Shown piece by piece: positions 1 through 7,657 of a DNA stretch of 64,000 bases. The DNA comes from Rhizorhabdus phycosphaerae. Its GTDB lineage: Bacteria; Pseudomonadota; Alphaproteobacteria; Sphingomonadales; Sphingomonadaceae. The position numbers and the translations under genes are program-made. Each line of letters opens with the position of its first letter. Positions within the stretch are counted from its first letter, which is position 1. The stretch is taken from assembly GCF_011044255.1 (NCBI RefSeq), contig NZ_CP049107.1, positions 3,097,001 through 3,161,000 on the forward strand. The letters are read 5' to 3'. A model generated the notes under the pieces. It was not told the origin of the DNA. It saw nothing but the letters and a program-made list of their open reading frames with translations, and searched no databases.

Positions 1-480
1 CTCCAGTTCACTGGCGCGATCCTGTTCTACCAGGCGATGCTGCGCGTCATGCGTGACGGCGGCTCGCTGGTCCAGATCAGCTCGGCCACCGCGACGATCA
101 TGCTTGAGGACCATGCCGCCTATATGGGCACCAAGGCGGGGGCCGATCATGTCATCCGCTGCATCGCCAACGAGTTCGGCCATCGCGGCATTCGCGCCAA
201 TTCGGTCGCCCCGGGCTTCACCGTTACGCCGATGACGGCGAAGGCGGGGCGCAATCCGGCGATCATCGAGACCTTCGCCAGGGAATATCCGCTGGGCCGT
301 GTCGGAACGAGCGACGACATCGCCGAGGCGGTGGCCTGGCTGGTGTCCGACGCCTGTTTCATGACCGGGCAGACGCTGCAGGTGAATGGCGGCGTCACGC
401 TGCGGCGCAATCCGCGCAATGCCGAGATCGTCGACGCCGTGATGGCCGCGCGCGCGGCTGCTGCGGCCGCGAAGCCATGA
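1..480 (+). CDS. SDR-family oxidoreductase, 5'-truncated by window edge
   Basis: The frame is open from the first base, so the start codon and the N-terminal NAD(P)-binding glycine motif lie outside the window. The visible 159 codons carry the SDR catalytic elements: the Ser region ISSATA (codons 26-31) and YMGTK (codons 41-45) as the YxxxK motif, followed by the APG-type stretch after the fifth strand. Classical SDRs reduce or oxidise carbonyl/alcohol groups with NAD(P)H in the cytoplasm. The last 4 bases overlap the next gene (ATGA), so the two are probably translated together. The VOC, Rieske and acyl-CoA dehydrogenase neighbours suggest a role in aromatic or cyclic-compound catabolism. 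The substrate cannot be read from the sequence. Confidence 0.85.
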   Translation, partial: LQFTGAILFYQAMLRVMRDGGSLVQISSATATIMLEDHAAYMGTKAGADHVIRCIANEFGHRGIRANSVAPGFTVTPMTAKAGRNPAIIETFAREYPLGRVGTSDDIAEAVAWLVSDACFMTGQTLQVNGGVTLRRNPRNAEIVDAVMAARAAAAAAKP

Positions 481-956
481 TCCGCGGCGTCCATCATCTG
501 GCGGTGTCGACACCCGACATAGACCGCTTCGTCGATCACTATGAACGGTGGTTCGGCTTCGAGCTATGCGGCGGTGGCGGCTGGGAGGTGGGCAACGACC
601 GCGTCGACCGGATGGTGGGGCTGAAAGATAGCGCTGCGCGCTATCAGATGATCCGCCTCGGCAATCTCTATGTCGAGGTTTTCGAATATGCGGCACCGCG
701 CGGCGAGGCGGTGCGGCCGCGCATGTGCGACCACGGCATCATCCATCTGTGCCTCTATTGCGACGACGTCTTCGCCGAATATGAGCGGCTGTCGGCGCTG
801 GGCATGGAGTTCACCGGCCCGCCCGGCGGATCGGCGGCGACGCGCGCGACCTATGGCCGCGACTGCGACGGCAATGTCGTCGAACTGCTGCAGATCGTGG
901 ACGATGGGTGCGGCTTTGGGTTCGGCAAGGCGAAGGCGCTGGAGCCGTCGGCTTAG
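477..956 (+). CDS. VOC-family (glyoxalase/dioxygenase-fold) protein
   Basis: This 159-residue protein opens with IRGVHHLAVSTPDIDRFVDHY, the usual first beta-alpha unit of the vicinal-oxygen-chelate fold, with a metal-ligand His near residue 6. A second module follows with GIIHLCLYCDD around residue 86 and the terminal DGNVVELLQ strand around residue 130, which normally supplies the Glu ligand. Members include glyoxalases, methylmalonyl-CoA epimerases and extradiol dioxygenases. It overlaps the SDR stop codon by 4 bases and is probably in the same operon. Metal binding and a catabolic role are inferred from family and context; no specific reaction can be assigned. Confidence 0.8.
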   Translation: MIRGVHHLAVSTPDIDRFVDHYERWFGFELCGGGGWEVGNDRVDRMVGLKDSAARYQMIRLGNLYVEVFEYAAPRGEAVRPRMCDHGIIHLCLYCDDVFAEYERLSALGMEFTGPPGGSAATRATYGRDCDGNVVELLQIVDDGCGFGFGKAKALEPSA

Positions 957-1060
957 GGATATTCGCGCTCGGTTTTTGCCAGGCGAAGTCGAGTGGCATC
1001 GGCGCGCCAGCGTGTCTCGCTGCCTCCACACGAATGGGGTGGCCGGTTCCCCCACCTCCC

Positions 1061-1251
1061 CGTCATTCCCGCGCAGGCGGGAATCCAGCCGGACGCCTGG
1101 CGTGAACCTCTGTCGGTTCGGAGTTCGTTCGCCGGTGGATTCCCGCCTTCGCGGGAATGACGGTCGGGGAGAGTCAGGGCGCGCACCTCTCCCGAGCCTT
1201 GGGTTTTCGCCTGAGTCTCGGTTGGGAAGGGTGAGCGGCGCTATCCCAGCT
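1061..1251. repeat. REP-like tandem repeat, copy 1
   Basis: This is the first of two similar units about 230 bp apart in the gap between the VOC genes. It contains two 20-bp inverted repeats of the form ATTCCC-N8-GGGAAT, at 1065-1084 and 1139-1158, which face each other and could form a larger stem. The pattern ATTCCCN8GGGAAT matches the dRS3-type/REP-like elements scattered through many proteobacterial genomes. It is not coding: the ORFs across it have no family resemblance. Confidence 0.8.
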
Positions 1252-1290
1252 CGCATGGCACGAACGGAGTGGCGCGCCTCCTCGCCTCCC

Positions 1291-1482
1291 CGTCACTCCC
1301 GCGGAGGCGGGAATCCACCGGGATGCTCGGCGTGAACCTCTGCCGGTTCGGAGTTCGTTCGTCGGTGGATTCCCGCCTTCGCGGGAATGACGGTCGGGGA
1401 GAGTCAGGGCGCGCGCCTCTCCCGGGGTTTTGGTCTTCGCCTGAGCCCCAATGGGAAACGCGTGAGTGGCGCTATCCCAGCT
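1291..1482. repeat. REP-like tandem repeat, copy 2
   Basis: This is the second copy of the unit at 1061-1251, offset by about 230-231 bp and clearly similar along its length. Its inverted repeats lie at 1295-1314 (one base degenerate, ACTCCC) and 1369-1388 (perfect). The right edge runs through the stop codon of the minus-strand VOC gene (TAG at 1472-1474), so the repeat forms that gene's 3' end and could act as an mRNA 3' stem-loop for it. Together the two copies account for almost all of the 515-bp gap after 956. Confidence 0.8.
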
Positions 1483-1996
1483 CTCGGATCAGAGTCGCAG
1501 GATCGCGGTCCCAGCGTTCGGCGGCCTTGCGCACCGCGCCGAAGAAGGCGCGGATCGCGGGTTTGTCTTCGACGATCTCGATCATGTGGCCGAGCGTGGC
1601 CGACGTGTCGACATAGGCATAGCGCATTGGCCCGAACAGGCCGTCCGCCGCGACCTCGAATCCCTGGCCGACATAATGGGCGAGGTCGGCGTCATAGTCG
1701 CCGGCGATGAAGGCGACATGGTGGAAACCGGTCTGTCCGGTGGCGACCGTGTCGCGATAGGCCGAACGCGTGTCGTCCAGCTGCTCGACCAGTTCGATCT
1801 GCACGTCGCCATGCTGCGCGACCGCTGTCGAGAAGCGGGTGGTCGATGGAGCTCCGCGATAGCGCGGCTGGTCGAGCTTCAGGTCGCGGTTCACCAGGAA
1901 GGGGCCAATACCCGTCGTCGCATGCCAGCGCCGTGCGGCTTCGATCAGGTCTGGCACGACCCAGGCATATTGGATGATCGTCGGCTGGAAACTCAT
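1472..1996 (-). CDS. VOC-family protein
   Basis: This 174-residue protein begins with a QYAWVVPDLIEAARRW segment and has GFHHVAFIAGDYDA near residue 92, the two halves of a VOC-fold glyoxalase-like domain. The C-terminal GHMIEIVED strand carries the usual acidic ligand. Its start overlaps the stop of the upstream TIM-barrel gene by 4 bases (ATGA), so the two form a minus-strand operon. It is unlike the plus-strand VOC protein at 477-956 and is not a recent duplicate. The function is probably in the neighbouring catabolic pathway, but the substrate is unknown. Confidence 0.78.
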   Translation of the reverse strand: MSFQPTIIQYAWVVPDLIEAARRWHATTGIGPFLVNRDLKLDQPRYRGAPSTTRFSTAVAQHGDVQIELVEQLDDTRSAYRDTVATGQTGFHHVAFIAGDYDADLAHYVGQGFEVAADGLFGPMRYAYVDTSATLGHMIEIVEDKPAIRAFFGAVRKAAERWDRDPATLIRELG

Positions 1997-2832
1997 CGGC
2001 CTGCATCCTTGCTATCGAGCGAGGTCAATATCGATCGCGCCGCATCGACCGCTTGTCGCGCCCGGCCCAAACCATCGACTCCCGCCTTGCGGGCCGCCTT
2101 TTGTGGCACTTCGACGTCGATCACCGTGCCCGGTCGAAGCAGCGGCAGCACCTCGCGCAGCGGGAAGGCCCCGCTGCCCGGCAGGCCCCGCTCGAAAATC
2201 GCCTCATGCCAGCGATCGTCCTCGGCGATCTGGAGCGGACCGTCGCAGATCTGGAAATAGCCGATCAGGTCGCTGGCCTCCGCCACGTCCTCGACCGTGC
2301 CTCCGCTGCGAACGAGGTGAAGCGCGTCGCACACCATCGCCAGATTGTCGCGCTCGACGCGCCGGATGATGGAGGCGGCATGGGCCACCGATCGCACCGC
2401 CGAGAAGGCGTTGGGTTCCAGCCCCGGCACAATGCCGAACGGCGCCGCGCGGTCGCAGAAGTCGCGCAGCCAGCGAACGGCTTCGTCATCGTCCAGGCCG
2501 TGGACATGCACCGTCGCCTTGGTCGCGCCGAGCGCCTGTCCCACCGCCAAAGCCTCCTCGAAGGCCGGGTAGTCGGGCTTGCCGTCGATCGGAAAGAACT
2601 CGATGTTGCAGAGAGATACGCCCGCGCTGGCGAGCGCGTCGCGCACCACCGAAATATCCGCCCGGCCGACGCTGGGGAACATCTGCCGGCCTTCTTCGGG
2701 CACATGGGTGAAAAGGCAGACATGATCGCAGCCCAGTGTGCCTGCGATCTCGATGAGCTCCAGCGGCGTCGCGTCGAGCACCGTCAGATGGTGCAGCGAA
2801 AGCGGGGCATTGGCCAACAAAAAATCATTCAT
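1993..2832 (-). CDS. Sugar phosphate isomerase/epimerase-like TIM-barrel protein
   Basis: The 279-residue product has the layout of the xylose-isomerase-like TIM barrel (AP endonuclease family 2). Successive strand ends carry metal-ligand-type residues, for example NIEFFPIDG near residue 77, TVHVHGLDD near 107, GLEPNAFS near 138, CDALHLV near 169 and IDVEVP near 238. Such proteins are isomerases, epimerases or dehydratases using a divalent metal. It is first in a minus-strand pair with the VOC gene and diverges from the Rieske gene at 2904, so a shared divergent promoter in 2833-2903 is likely. A catabolic role is inferred from context. Confidence 0.75.
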   Translation of the reverse strand: MNDFLLANAPLSLHHLTVLDATPLELIEIAGTLGCDHVCLFTHVPEEGRQMFPSVGRADISVVRDALASAGVSLCNIEFFPIDGKPDYPAFEEALAVGQALGATKATVHVHGLDDDEAVRWLRDFCDRAAPFGIVPGLEPNAFSAVRSVAHAASIIRRVERDNLAMVCDALHLVRSGGTVEDVAEASDLIGYFQICDGPLQIAEDDRWHEAIFERGLPGSGAFPLREVLPLLRPGTVIDVEVPQKAARKAGVDGLGRARQAVDAARSILTSLDSKDAGR

Positions 2833-2903
2833 GATTGTTTTTATGCGCAGCTGTGTTAGGGCGAGTCAATCGAGAGATCACAAGGACCGACGGGACAGGA
2901 TCG

Positions 2904-4124
2904 ATGGACGGTATCAGTCGCGGCAGTGCGGTGGAAGATTACGCACGGATGGACTTCGAACGGGGCCGCAAGGCCGCCCCCGATGGCTTTCCCAGCCTGC
3001 CGGACATCCCAGGCAAGCGCTATGTCGATCCTGAGTTTCTTGCGCTCGAGAAAGACTCGATGTGGAAGAAGGCTTGGCTCTATGCTGGCCATGTTGATCA
3101 GGCGCCCAATCCGGGCAGCTGGTTCCTCACCCGCAACACCGGCTCGCCGATCATCATCGTTCGCGATCTGGGCGGCGAGATTCGGGCCTTCTACAACACC
3201 TGCCAGCATCGCGGCGCGCCGCTGGTCACCGAGGATGCCGGCGAATCGCGCGGCTTCGTCTGCGGCTATCATGGCTGGAGCTACACGCTTGACGGCAAGC
3301 TGACGGCGGTGCGCGACCGGCGCGACTTCGTCGATCTCGATTTTTCCTGTCGCTCGCTGATCCCCGTTCGCTGCGAGCGGCTCGGCAGCCTGATCTTCGT
3401 CAACGAGGATCCCGACGCACAGCCCCTGCTCGACCATATCGGCCCGATGGCGAAGGAGCTCGACCAGTTCCAGCTCGACAATCTGCGCCTGGTTGACAGC
3501 CGCAGCTACGATGTCGGCTGCAATGTGAAGGTGCTGCTCGACGCCTTTCTCGAAGTCTATCACATCAAGTCGATCCACCAGAAGACGGTCGACCGCTTTC
3601 TCGACCATCGCGGCATGATCGTGACGCTGTGGCCGAACGGACATAGCCGGATGGTGACGCCCAATGCGCGGCCCGACTGGAAGGATCCGGGCACGCTCGG
3701 CATGCCGAAGATCCCGACGGTGACGGACCTGCCGGCGAATAACAATGTCAGCTATCACATCTATCCCAATTTCGTGATGCCGCCGTCCGACAGCGGCATC
3801 CCGATCCTGCAATTCTGGCCGACCGGCCCCAAGACCTCGCGCGTCGTGTCGAGCTGGATCGGGCCGGATCACGATCCCGCCAACCCCCACCCGATGTGGG
3901 AGACGCGGATCGATAACTGGACGCGGATTCTCTACGAGGATCTCCAATATGCCCCGCAGATCCAGGAATCGCTGGAGAGCGACGGCTTCCGGGGCATGCC
4001 GCTCAACTATCAGGAGCGGCGCATCTATCACTGGCATGAGGAGCTCGACCGCCGCATCGGTCTGAACCGCGTGCCGGCCGATGCGCGGGTCGAGCAGGTG
4101 CTGCACGACTGGGTCACGCGCTGA
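2904..4124 (+). CDS. Rieske-type aromatic ring-hydroxylating oxygenase, alpha subunit
   Basis: This 406-residue protein has an N-terminal Rieske domain, with CQH at about residues 100-102 and CGYH at about 120-123 binding the 2Fe-2S cluster. The catalytic domain has EVYHIKSIHQ, whose two His residues (about 220 and 225) bind the mononuclear iron. These proteins activate O2 to dihydroxylate, monooxygenate or demethylate aromatic substrates. I chose ATG 2904 because GGACAGGA lies just upstream and the N-terminus then fits the family; a longer open frame starts at 2835. The downstream Rieske ferredoxin (5307) is a plausible electron donor. No beta subunit or reductase is adjacent. Confidence 0.9.
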   Translation: MDGISRGSAVEDYARMDFERGRKAAPDGFPSLPDIPGKRYVDPEFLALEKDSMWKKAWLYAGHVDQAPNPGSWFLTRNTGSPIIIVRDLGGEIRAFYNTCQHRGAPLVTEDAGESRGFVCGYHGWSYTLDGKLTAVRDRRDFVDLDFSCRSLIPVRCERLGSLIFVNEDPDAQPLLDHIGPMAKELDQFQLDNLRLVDSRSYDVGCNVKVLLDAFLEVYHIKSIHQKTVDRFLDHRGMIVTLWPNGHSRMVTPNARPDWKDPGTLGMPKIPTVTDLPANNNVSYHIYPNFVMPPSDSGIPILQFWPTGPKTSRVVSSWIGPDHDPANPHPMWETRIDNWTRILYEDLQYAPQIQESLESDGFRGMPLNYQERRIYHWHEELDRRIGLNRVPADARVEQVLHDWVTR

Positions 4125-4146
4125 GTCTATTCTTGGAGGGATTATC

Positions 4147-5307
4147 ATGGATTTCAGGCTCACGCCCGAGCAGGAGGAACTGCGCGAGGCCGCTAGAACT
4201 TTCGCGCGCGCCGAACTGCCCGCCATCGCGGCCGAATGCGAGCGCGACAACAAGCCGCCGAGCCATGAGCTCGTGCACCGCTTCGCCGAGATGGGCTTTC
4301 TCGGCATCAATGTGCCGGCCGAACTGGGCGGTCTCGGGCTGGGCAATCTCGAGGCGTTGATCGTCCTCGAGGAGTTCGCCAAGATTTCCTCGGCGGTCGC
4401 TTTTCCGATCTTCGAATCCTCGGTAGGCCCGGTGCGGGCGATCGAGCATTTCGCCTCGGACAGCCTGAAGCAGCGCATCGTCCCTGCCGTGTGCAAGGGC
4501 GAGATGGTGGTCGCGATCGGCATGTCCGAGCCCGATGCAGGCTCCGCCTTGACCGACCTCAAGACCAAGGGCGTGGTCAAGGGCGACAAGCTCGTCCTCA
4601 ACGGCACCAAGCGCTGGTGCTCGGGCGGCGGTCATGCCGATGCCTATCTCGTCTATTGCCGCCTGTCCGACGATCCGGGGCCCAAGGCGATCGGCGCGGT
4701 GCTGGTCGAGAAGGACACGCCGGGTTTCACCTTCGGACCGAACGAGCAGCTGATGGGCTTCCGCGGCGTCCCCTCGGCCGACCTCAATTTCGACGACGTC
4801 GAAATCCCGCTCGACAACATTGTCGTGCCGGCGGGCGGCTTCAAGAAGCTGATGGAGACCTTCGACCTCGAACGCTGCGGCAACGCCACCATGGCGCTCG
4901 GCCAGGCCTCGGGCGCGCTTGAGGACGTCACAGCCTATGTCCAGGAGCGTCGCCAGTTCGGCAAGCCGATCGTCGAGTTCCAGGCGGTCCAGCTGAAACT
5001 CGCCGAGATGCACATGAAGGTCGACGCGGCTCGCCTGCTGATCTGGCGTGCGGCGGCCAATGCCGAGGACGGCCTGCCGTCGATCCTCGACAGCTCGACC
5101 GCCAAATGCTTCGCCAACTCGATCGCGCGCGAAGTGGCCGGCGACGCTGTCCAGCTGATGGGCGCCTATGGCTATTCCAAGGACTTCCCGATGGAACGGC
5201 GACTGCGCGACAGCTGGGGCTGGGGCATCGCCGGTGGCGCGATCGACATCCAGAAGGTCAACATAGCCTCCGCGCTGCTCGGCCGGCGCTTCGACCAGAG
5301 GCGCTGA
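4147..5307 (+). CDS. Acyl-CoA dehydrogenase
   Basis: The 386-residue product is a full-length flavin acyl-CoA dehydrogenase. It has an N-terminal helical domain starting DFRLTPEQEEL, the substrate/FAD motif MSEPDAGSA near residue 122, the middle-domain KRWCSGG segment, and a C-terminal four-helix region with RRQFGKPIVEFQ near residue 269 and QLMGAYGYSKDFPMERRLRD near 336. It catalyses alpha,beta-desaturation of an acyl-CoA, passing electrons to ETF. ATG 4147 follows a TTGGAGGG ribosome site. It sits 22 bp after the Rieske gene and overlaps the ferredoxin gene by one base, so these are one transcript. It probably acts on an aromatic or alicyclic acyl-CoA, which is inference. Confidence 0.9.
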   Translation: MDFRLTPEQEELREAARTFARAELPAIAAECERDNKPPSHELVHRFAEMGFLGINVPAELGGLGLGNLEALIVLEEFAKISSAVAFPIFESSVGPVRAIEHFASDSLKQRIVPAVCKGEMVVAIGMSEPDAGSALTDLKTKGVVKGDKLVLNGTKRWCSGGGHADAYLVYCRLSDDPGPKAIGAVLVEKDTPGFTFGPNEQLMGFRGVPSADLNFDDVEIPLDNIVVPAGGFKKLMETFDLERCGNATMALGQASGALEDVTAYVQERRQFGKPIVEFQAVQLKLAEMHMKVDAARLLIWRAAANAEDGLPSILDSSTAKCFANSIAREVAGDAVQLMGAYGYSKDFPMERRLRDSWGWGIAGGAIDIQKVNIASALLGRRFDQRR

Positions 5308-5621
5308 TGGCGCTCCAGCGCGTCGCCGCTCTGGCGGAGGTCCCGGAAGGGGGCAACAAGGCGTTCGATGCCTGCGGCAAATCGGTGCTGCTCTGCCGCA
5401 CCGCCGCCGGGGTTTTCGCGGTCGAGAATATGTGCAGCCATGCGCTCGCCCATCTCGAGGGCGGCAAGGTCAAGGGGCCGCACATCTTCTGCCCGCTCCA
5501 TGGCGTGCGCTTCGACATGCGCACCGGCGAGCCCAATGGCACGCTGACGCGCAAGCCGATAACGGTCTTCCCGGTCAGCGTGGAAGGCGACGACGTCCTG
5601 GTGGAGTTGCCCGATGCCTAA
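5307..5621 (+). CDS. Rieske 2Fe-2S ferredoxin
   Basis: This 104-residue single-domain Rieske protein has CSHA near residues 38-41 and CPLHG near 58-62, the Cys-x-His and Cys-x2-His cluster ligands, in the soluble ferredoxin layout used by multicomponent oxygenases. Its ATG shares a base with the acyl-CoA dehydrogenase stop (TGATG), and its stop overlaps the next gene by 8 bases, so translation is coupled. The likely job is electron transfer to the Rieske oxygenase encoded at 2904. The partner reductase is not obvious here; the flavoprotein at 5614 is a different family. Confidence 0.87.
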   Translation: MALQRVAALAEVPEGGNKAFDACGKSVLLCRTAAGVFAVENMCSHALAHLEGGKVKGPHIFCPLHGVRFDMRTGEPNGTLTRKPITVFPVSVEGDDVLVELPDA

Positions 5622-6246
5622 ACTGCTGCACCTGGACGCCAGCCCGCGTGGACCCCGCTCGCGGTCGAACATGGTCGCCGAGCGGCTGCTCGGGCAGCGG
5701 CCGGACATCGAGGTCGAATATCTCAACCTGTTCGAGGCCGAGCTTCCGGCCTTCGACGGCGCCACGATCGAGGGCCGTTATGCGCTGATCGCAGGCGAGG
5801 CGGTCGATCCTTCGGTCGAGGCGCAATGGGGCGCGATCGGTCGGCTGATCGAGCATTTCCTGTCGTTCGACGGCTGGGTGATGACGGTGCCGATGTGGAA
5901 TTTCGGCATTCCCTATCCGCTCAAACATTATGTCGATCTGGTCACGCAGCCGGGGATGAGCTTCCGCGTGGTCGACGGGCAGGGCGAAGGACTGGCGGCG
6001 GGCCGCAAGGCGGTGCTGATCACCTCTGGCGCGCTCGACATAAGGCCCGGAGGGCCGATGGCGGCGCTCGATCATCAGCACGCCTTCCTGACCGGCTGGC
6101 TGGGCTTCATCGGCGTGACCGACATCGAGACGATCCACGTCAAGCCGACCTTCGGCCCGCCCGAAGCGGTCGAGCCGGTGATGGCGGCGGCCTATGCGGA
6201 GGCCGATGCACTCGCCTCGCGGCTGTTCCGGCCGGATCGCGTATAG
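5614..6246 (+). CDS. FMN-dependent NADH azoreductase-like flavoprotein
   Basis: The 210-residue protein has the flavodoxin-like fold of the AzoR/NQO family. It starts KLLHLDASPRGPRSRS, the phosphate-binding loop for FMN, and carries VPMWNFGIPYPLKHYVD near residues 93-109, a signature of AzoR-type quinone/azo reductases. These cytoplasmic enzymes reduce quinones, azo dyes or nitro compounds with NAD(P)H. It is the fourth gene of the Rieske operon, so quinone or reductive steps in the same catabolic route are plausible. Its 3' end overlaps the convergent MaoC gene by 55 bp, which is unusual. Confidence 0.82.
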   Translation: MPKLLHLDASPRGPRSRSNMVAERLLGQRPDIEVEYLNLFEAELPAFDGATIEGRYALIAGEAVDPSVEAQWGAIGRLIEHFLSFDGWVMTVPMWNFGIPYPLKHYVDLVTQPGMSFRVVDGQGEGLAAGRKAVLITSGALDIRPGGPMAALDHQHAFLTGWLGFIGVTDIETIHVKPTFGPPEAVEPVMAAAYAEADALASRLFRPDRV

Positions 6247-6704
6247 ACCAGGTTGATGCTGGTGAAGCTGACCGCCTCCTCGCCGCGCTGGTTGATCACC
6301 GCGTAGCGGGTGATGGCCGTCCCCCGGTCTTTCCGCGAGGTCGACGGGCGCAGCTCGACGATCTCGGAGGTGACATGGATCGTGTCGCCCGCACGCACCG
6401 CCTTCTTCAGCCGGAACTCGTCCCAGCCGATGCCGCAGACGAAGTCGATGTCCGAATTGATCTCGTGGTCCATCTGACGCCACAGCGCCAGCACATGGAT
6501 GCCCGACGCGATCACCTCGCCGAACACCGACTGGGTGGCGAGTTCGGCGTCGCTGTGGAACCATTGCGGGTCCCACTGCCGGGCGAAGTCGAGCATCTCC
6601 TCGCGCGTCACCGTGCGCGGCGCCGAAACCCGTCGCTCACCGACCGCCAGATCCTCGAAGCAGCGCGTCGGGCGCACGGGGGTGAAGGCAGCGGGTTCGG
6701 ACAT
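6192..6704 (-). CDS. MaoC-family hotdog hydratase/dehydratase-like protein
   Basis: With ATG 6704 the product is 170 residues. It contains the MaoC hotdog layout: CFEDLAVGE and TVTREEMLDFARQWDPQWFH near residues 15-50, where the Asp and His of D-P-x-x-x-H are the catalytic pair, then VIASGIHVLALWRQM and the closing AGDTIHVTSEI strand. Members hydrate enoyl-CoA or related thioesters. The open frame continues upstream to 6854, but that extension resembles no family. The gene is convergent with and overlaps the azoreductase-like gene by 55 bp. It diverges from tesB, which fits a joint role in acyl-CoA metabolism. Confidence 0.82.
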   Translation of the reverse strand: MSEPAAFTPVRPTRCFEDLAVGERRVSAPRTVTREEMLDFARQWDPQWFHSDAELATQSVFGEVIASGIHVLALWRQMDHEINSDIDFVCGIGWDEFRLKKAVRAGDTIHVTSEIVELRPSTSRKDRGTAITRYAVINQRGEEAVSFTSINLVYTRSGRNSREASASASA

Positions 6705-6772
6705 GTCGGCTCTCCTGTTCTTTTTTCTCTTTCCCCCGGACGGCGGCTTTTGCCAAGGCTGTCGGCCCGACA

Positions 6773-7642
6773 ATGGCAGGGCGGCATCGCGTGAGGCACA
6801 GATTTTCCGATCTCTTCGACTTCGGCGAGGGGCCCGATGGTGCCTTGCGCGCACCGGCTTCGGGTGGGCCGCTGTTCCGCCTCTATGGCGGCCAGGTTCT
6901 GGCCCAGGCGCTGGCGGCGGCCCAGTCGACGGTATCGACGGAAAAGCTCGCCCATAGCTGCCACGCCTATTTCGTTCGCGCCGGGCGGACGGACCAGCCG
7001 ATCGACTTCACCGTCTTGCGTGATGCCGACGGACGCAGCTTCTCCGCGCGGCGGATCGAGGCACGGCAGGACGGCGCACTGATCCTGACCATGTCGGCGT
7101 CGTTCCATGTGCAGGAGGAGGGCGCTTCGCACGGCGCCGTGATGCCGGACGTGCCCGATCCCGAATCGATCGTGCCGCAGGACGACGTCATCGCCGAGGC
7201 GCTGCCGCACATGCCTCCCCACCGCACCGTCTTCTGGGATCGGGACATCGGCATCGATTATCGCGCGGTCGAGCCCTTCGTGACGATCGACCCGCCGCGC
7301 GAACCGGCGCGTCGCTCCTTCTGGTTCCGCCTGCGCGACCCGATGGGCGACGATCCGGCCGAACATCAGCGGATGCTGGCCTTCGCCTCCGATCTCTACA
7401 TCATGCACACCGGCCTGCTGCCGCTCGGCATCAGCTGGTCGGCGCATGACCTGCAGGATGCGAGCCTCGACCATGCGATCTGGTTCCACCAGCCCTTCCG
7501 CGCGGACGAGTGGCTGCTCTATGCGATGGACAGCCCCTATGCCGGCGGCGCCCGAACGCTCGGGCGCGGCACGATCTTCGACCGGTCGGGACGCGTCGTC
7601 GCGTCGGTCGCGCAGGAAGGGCTCATCCGCATCGTCGGCTGA
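6773..7642 (+). CDS. tesB: Acyl-CoA thioesterase II (TesB type)
   Basis: This 289-residue protein has the double-hotdog architecture of TesB. The N-terminal half carries LFRLYGGQVLAQALAAA near residue 36 and CHAYFVRAGR near 64. The C-terminal half carries the ASDLYIM segment near 200, whose Asp is the conserved catalytic residue, followed by SLDHAIWFHQPFRADEWLLY near 228. It hydrolyses acyl-CoA to free acid and CoA in the cytoplasm and may balance CoA pools during catabolism. It is divergent from the MaoC gene across about 68 bp. Confidence 0.88.
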   Translation: MAGRHRVRHRFSDLFDFGEGPDGALRAPASGGPLFRLYGGQVLAQALAAAQSTVSTEKLAHSCHAYFVRAGRTDQPIDFTVLRDADGRSFSARRIEARQDGALILTMSASFHVQEEGASHGAVMPDVPDPESIVPQDDVIAEALPHMPPHRTVFWDRDIGIDYRAVEPFVTIDPPREPARRSFWFRLRDPMGDDPAEHQRMLAFASDLYIMHTGLLPLGISWSAHDLQDASLDHAIWFHQPFRADEWLLYAMDSPYAGGARTLGRGTIFDRSGRVVASVAQEGLIRIVG

Positions 7643-7657
7643 GCCCCATCCGGGGGA

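Noticed and set aside
1061-1482. Repeats considered as a CRISPR array
   Set aside because: Only two long units with internal palindromes, no regular short repeats and spacers, and no cas genes in the window.
2856-4610. 584-aa minus-strand frame antisense to the Rieske and acyl-CoA dehydrogenase genes
   Set aside because: It lies opposite two strongly supported genes and resembles no family; high-G+C third positions keep the shadow frame open.
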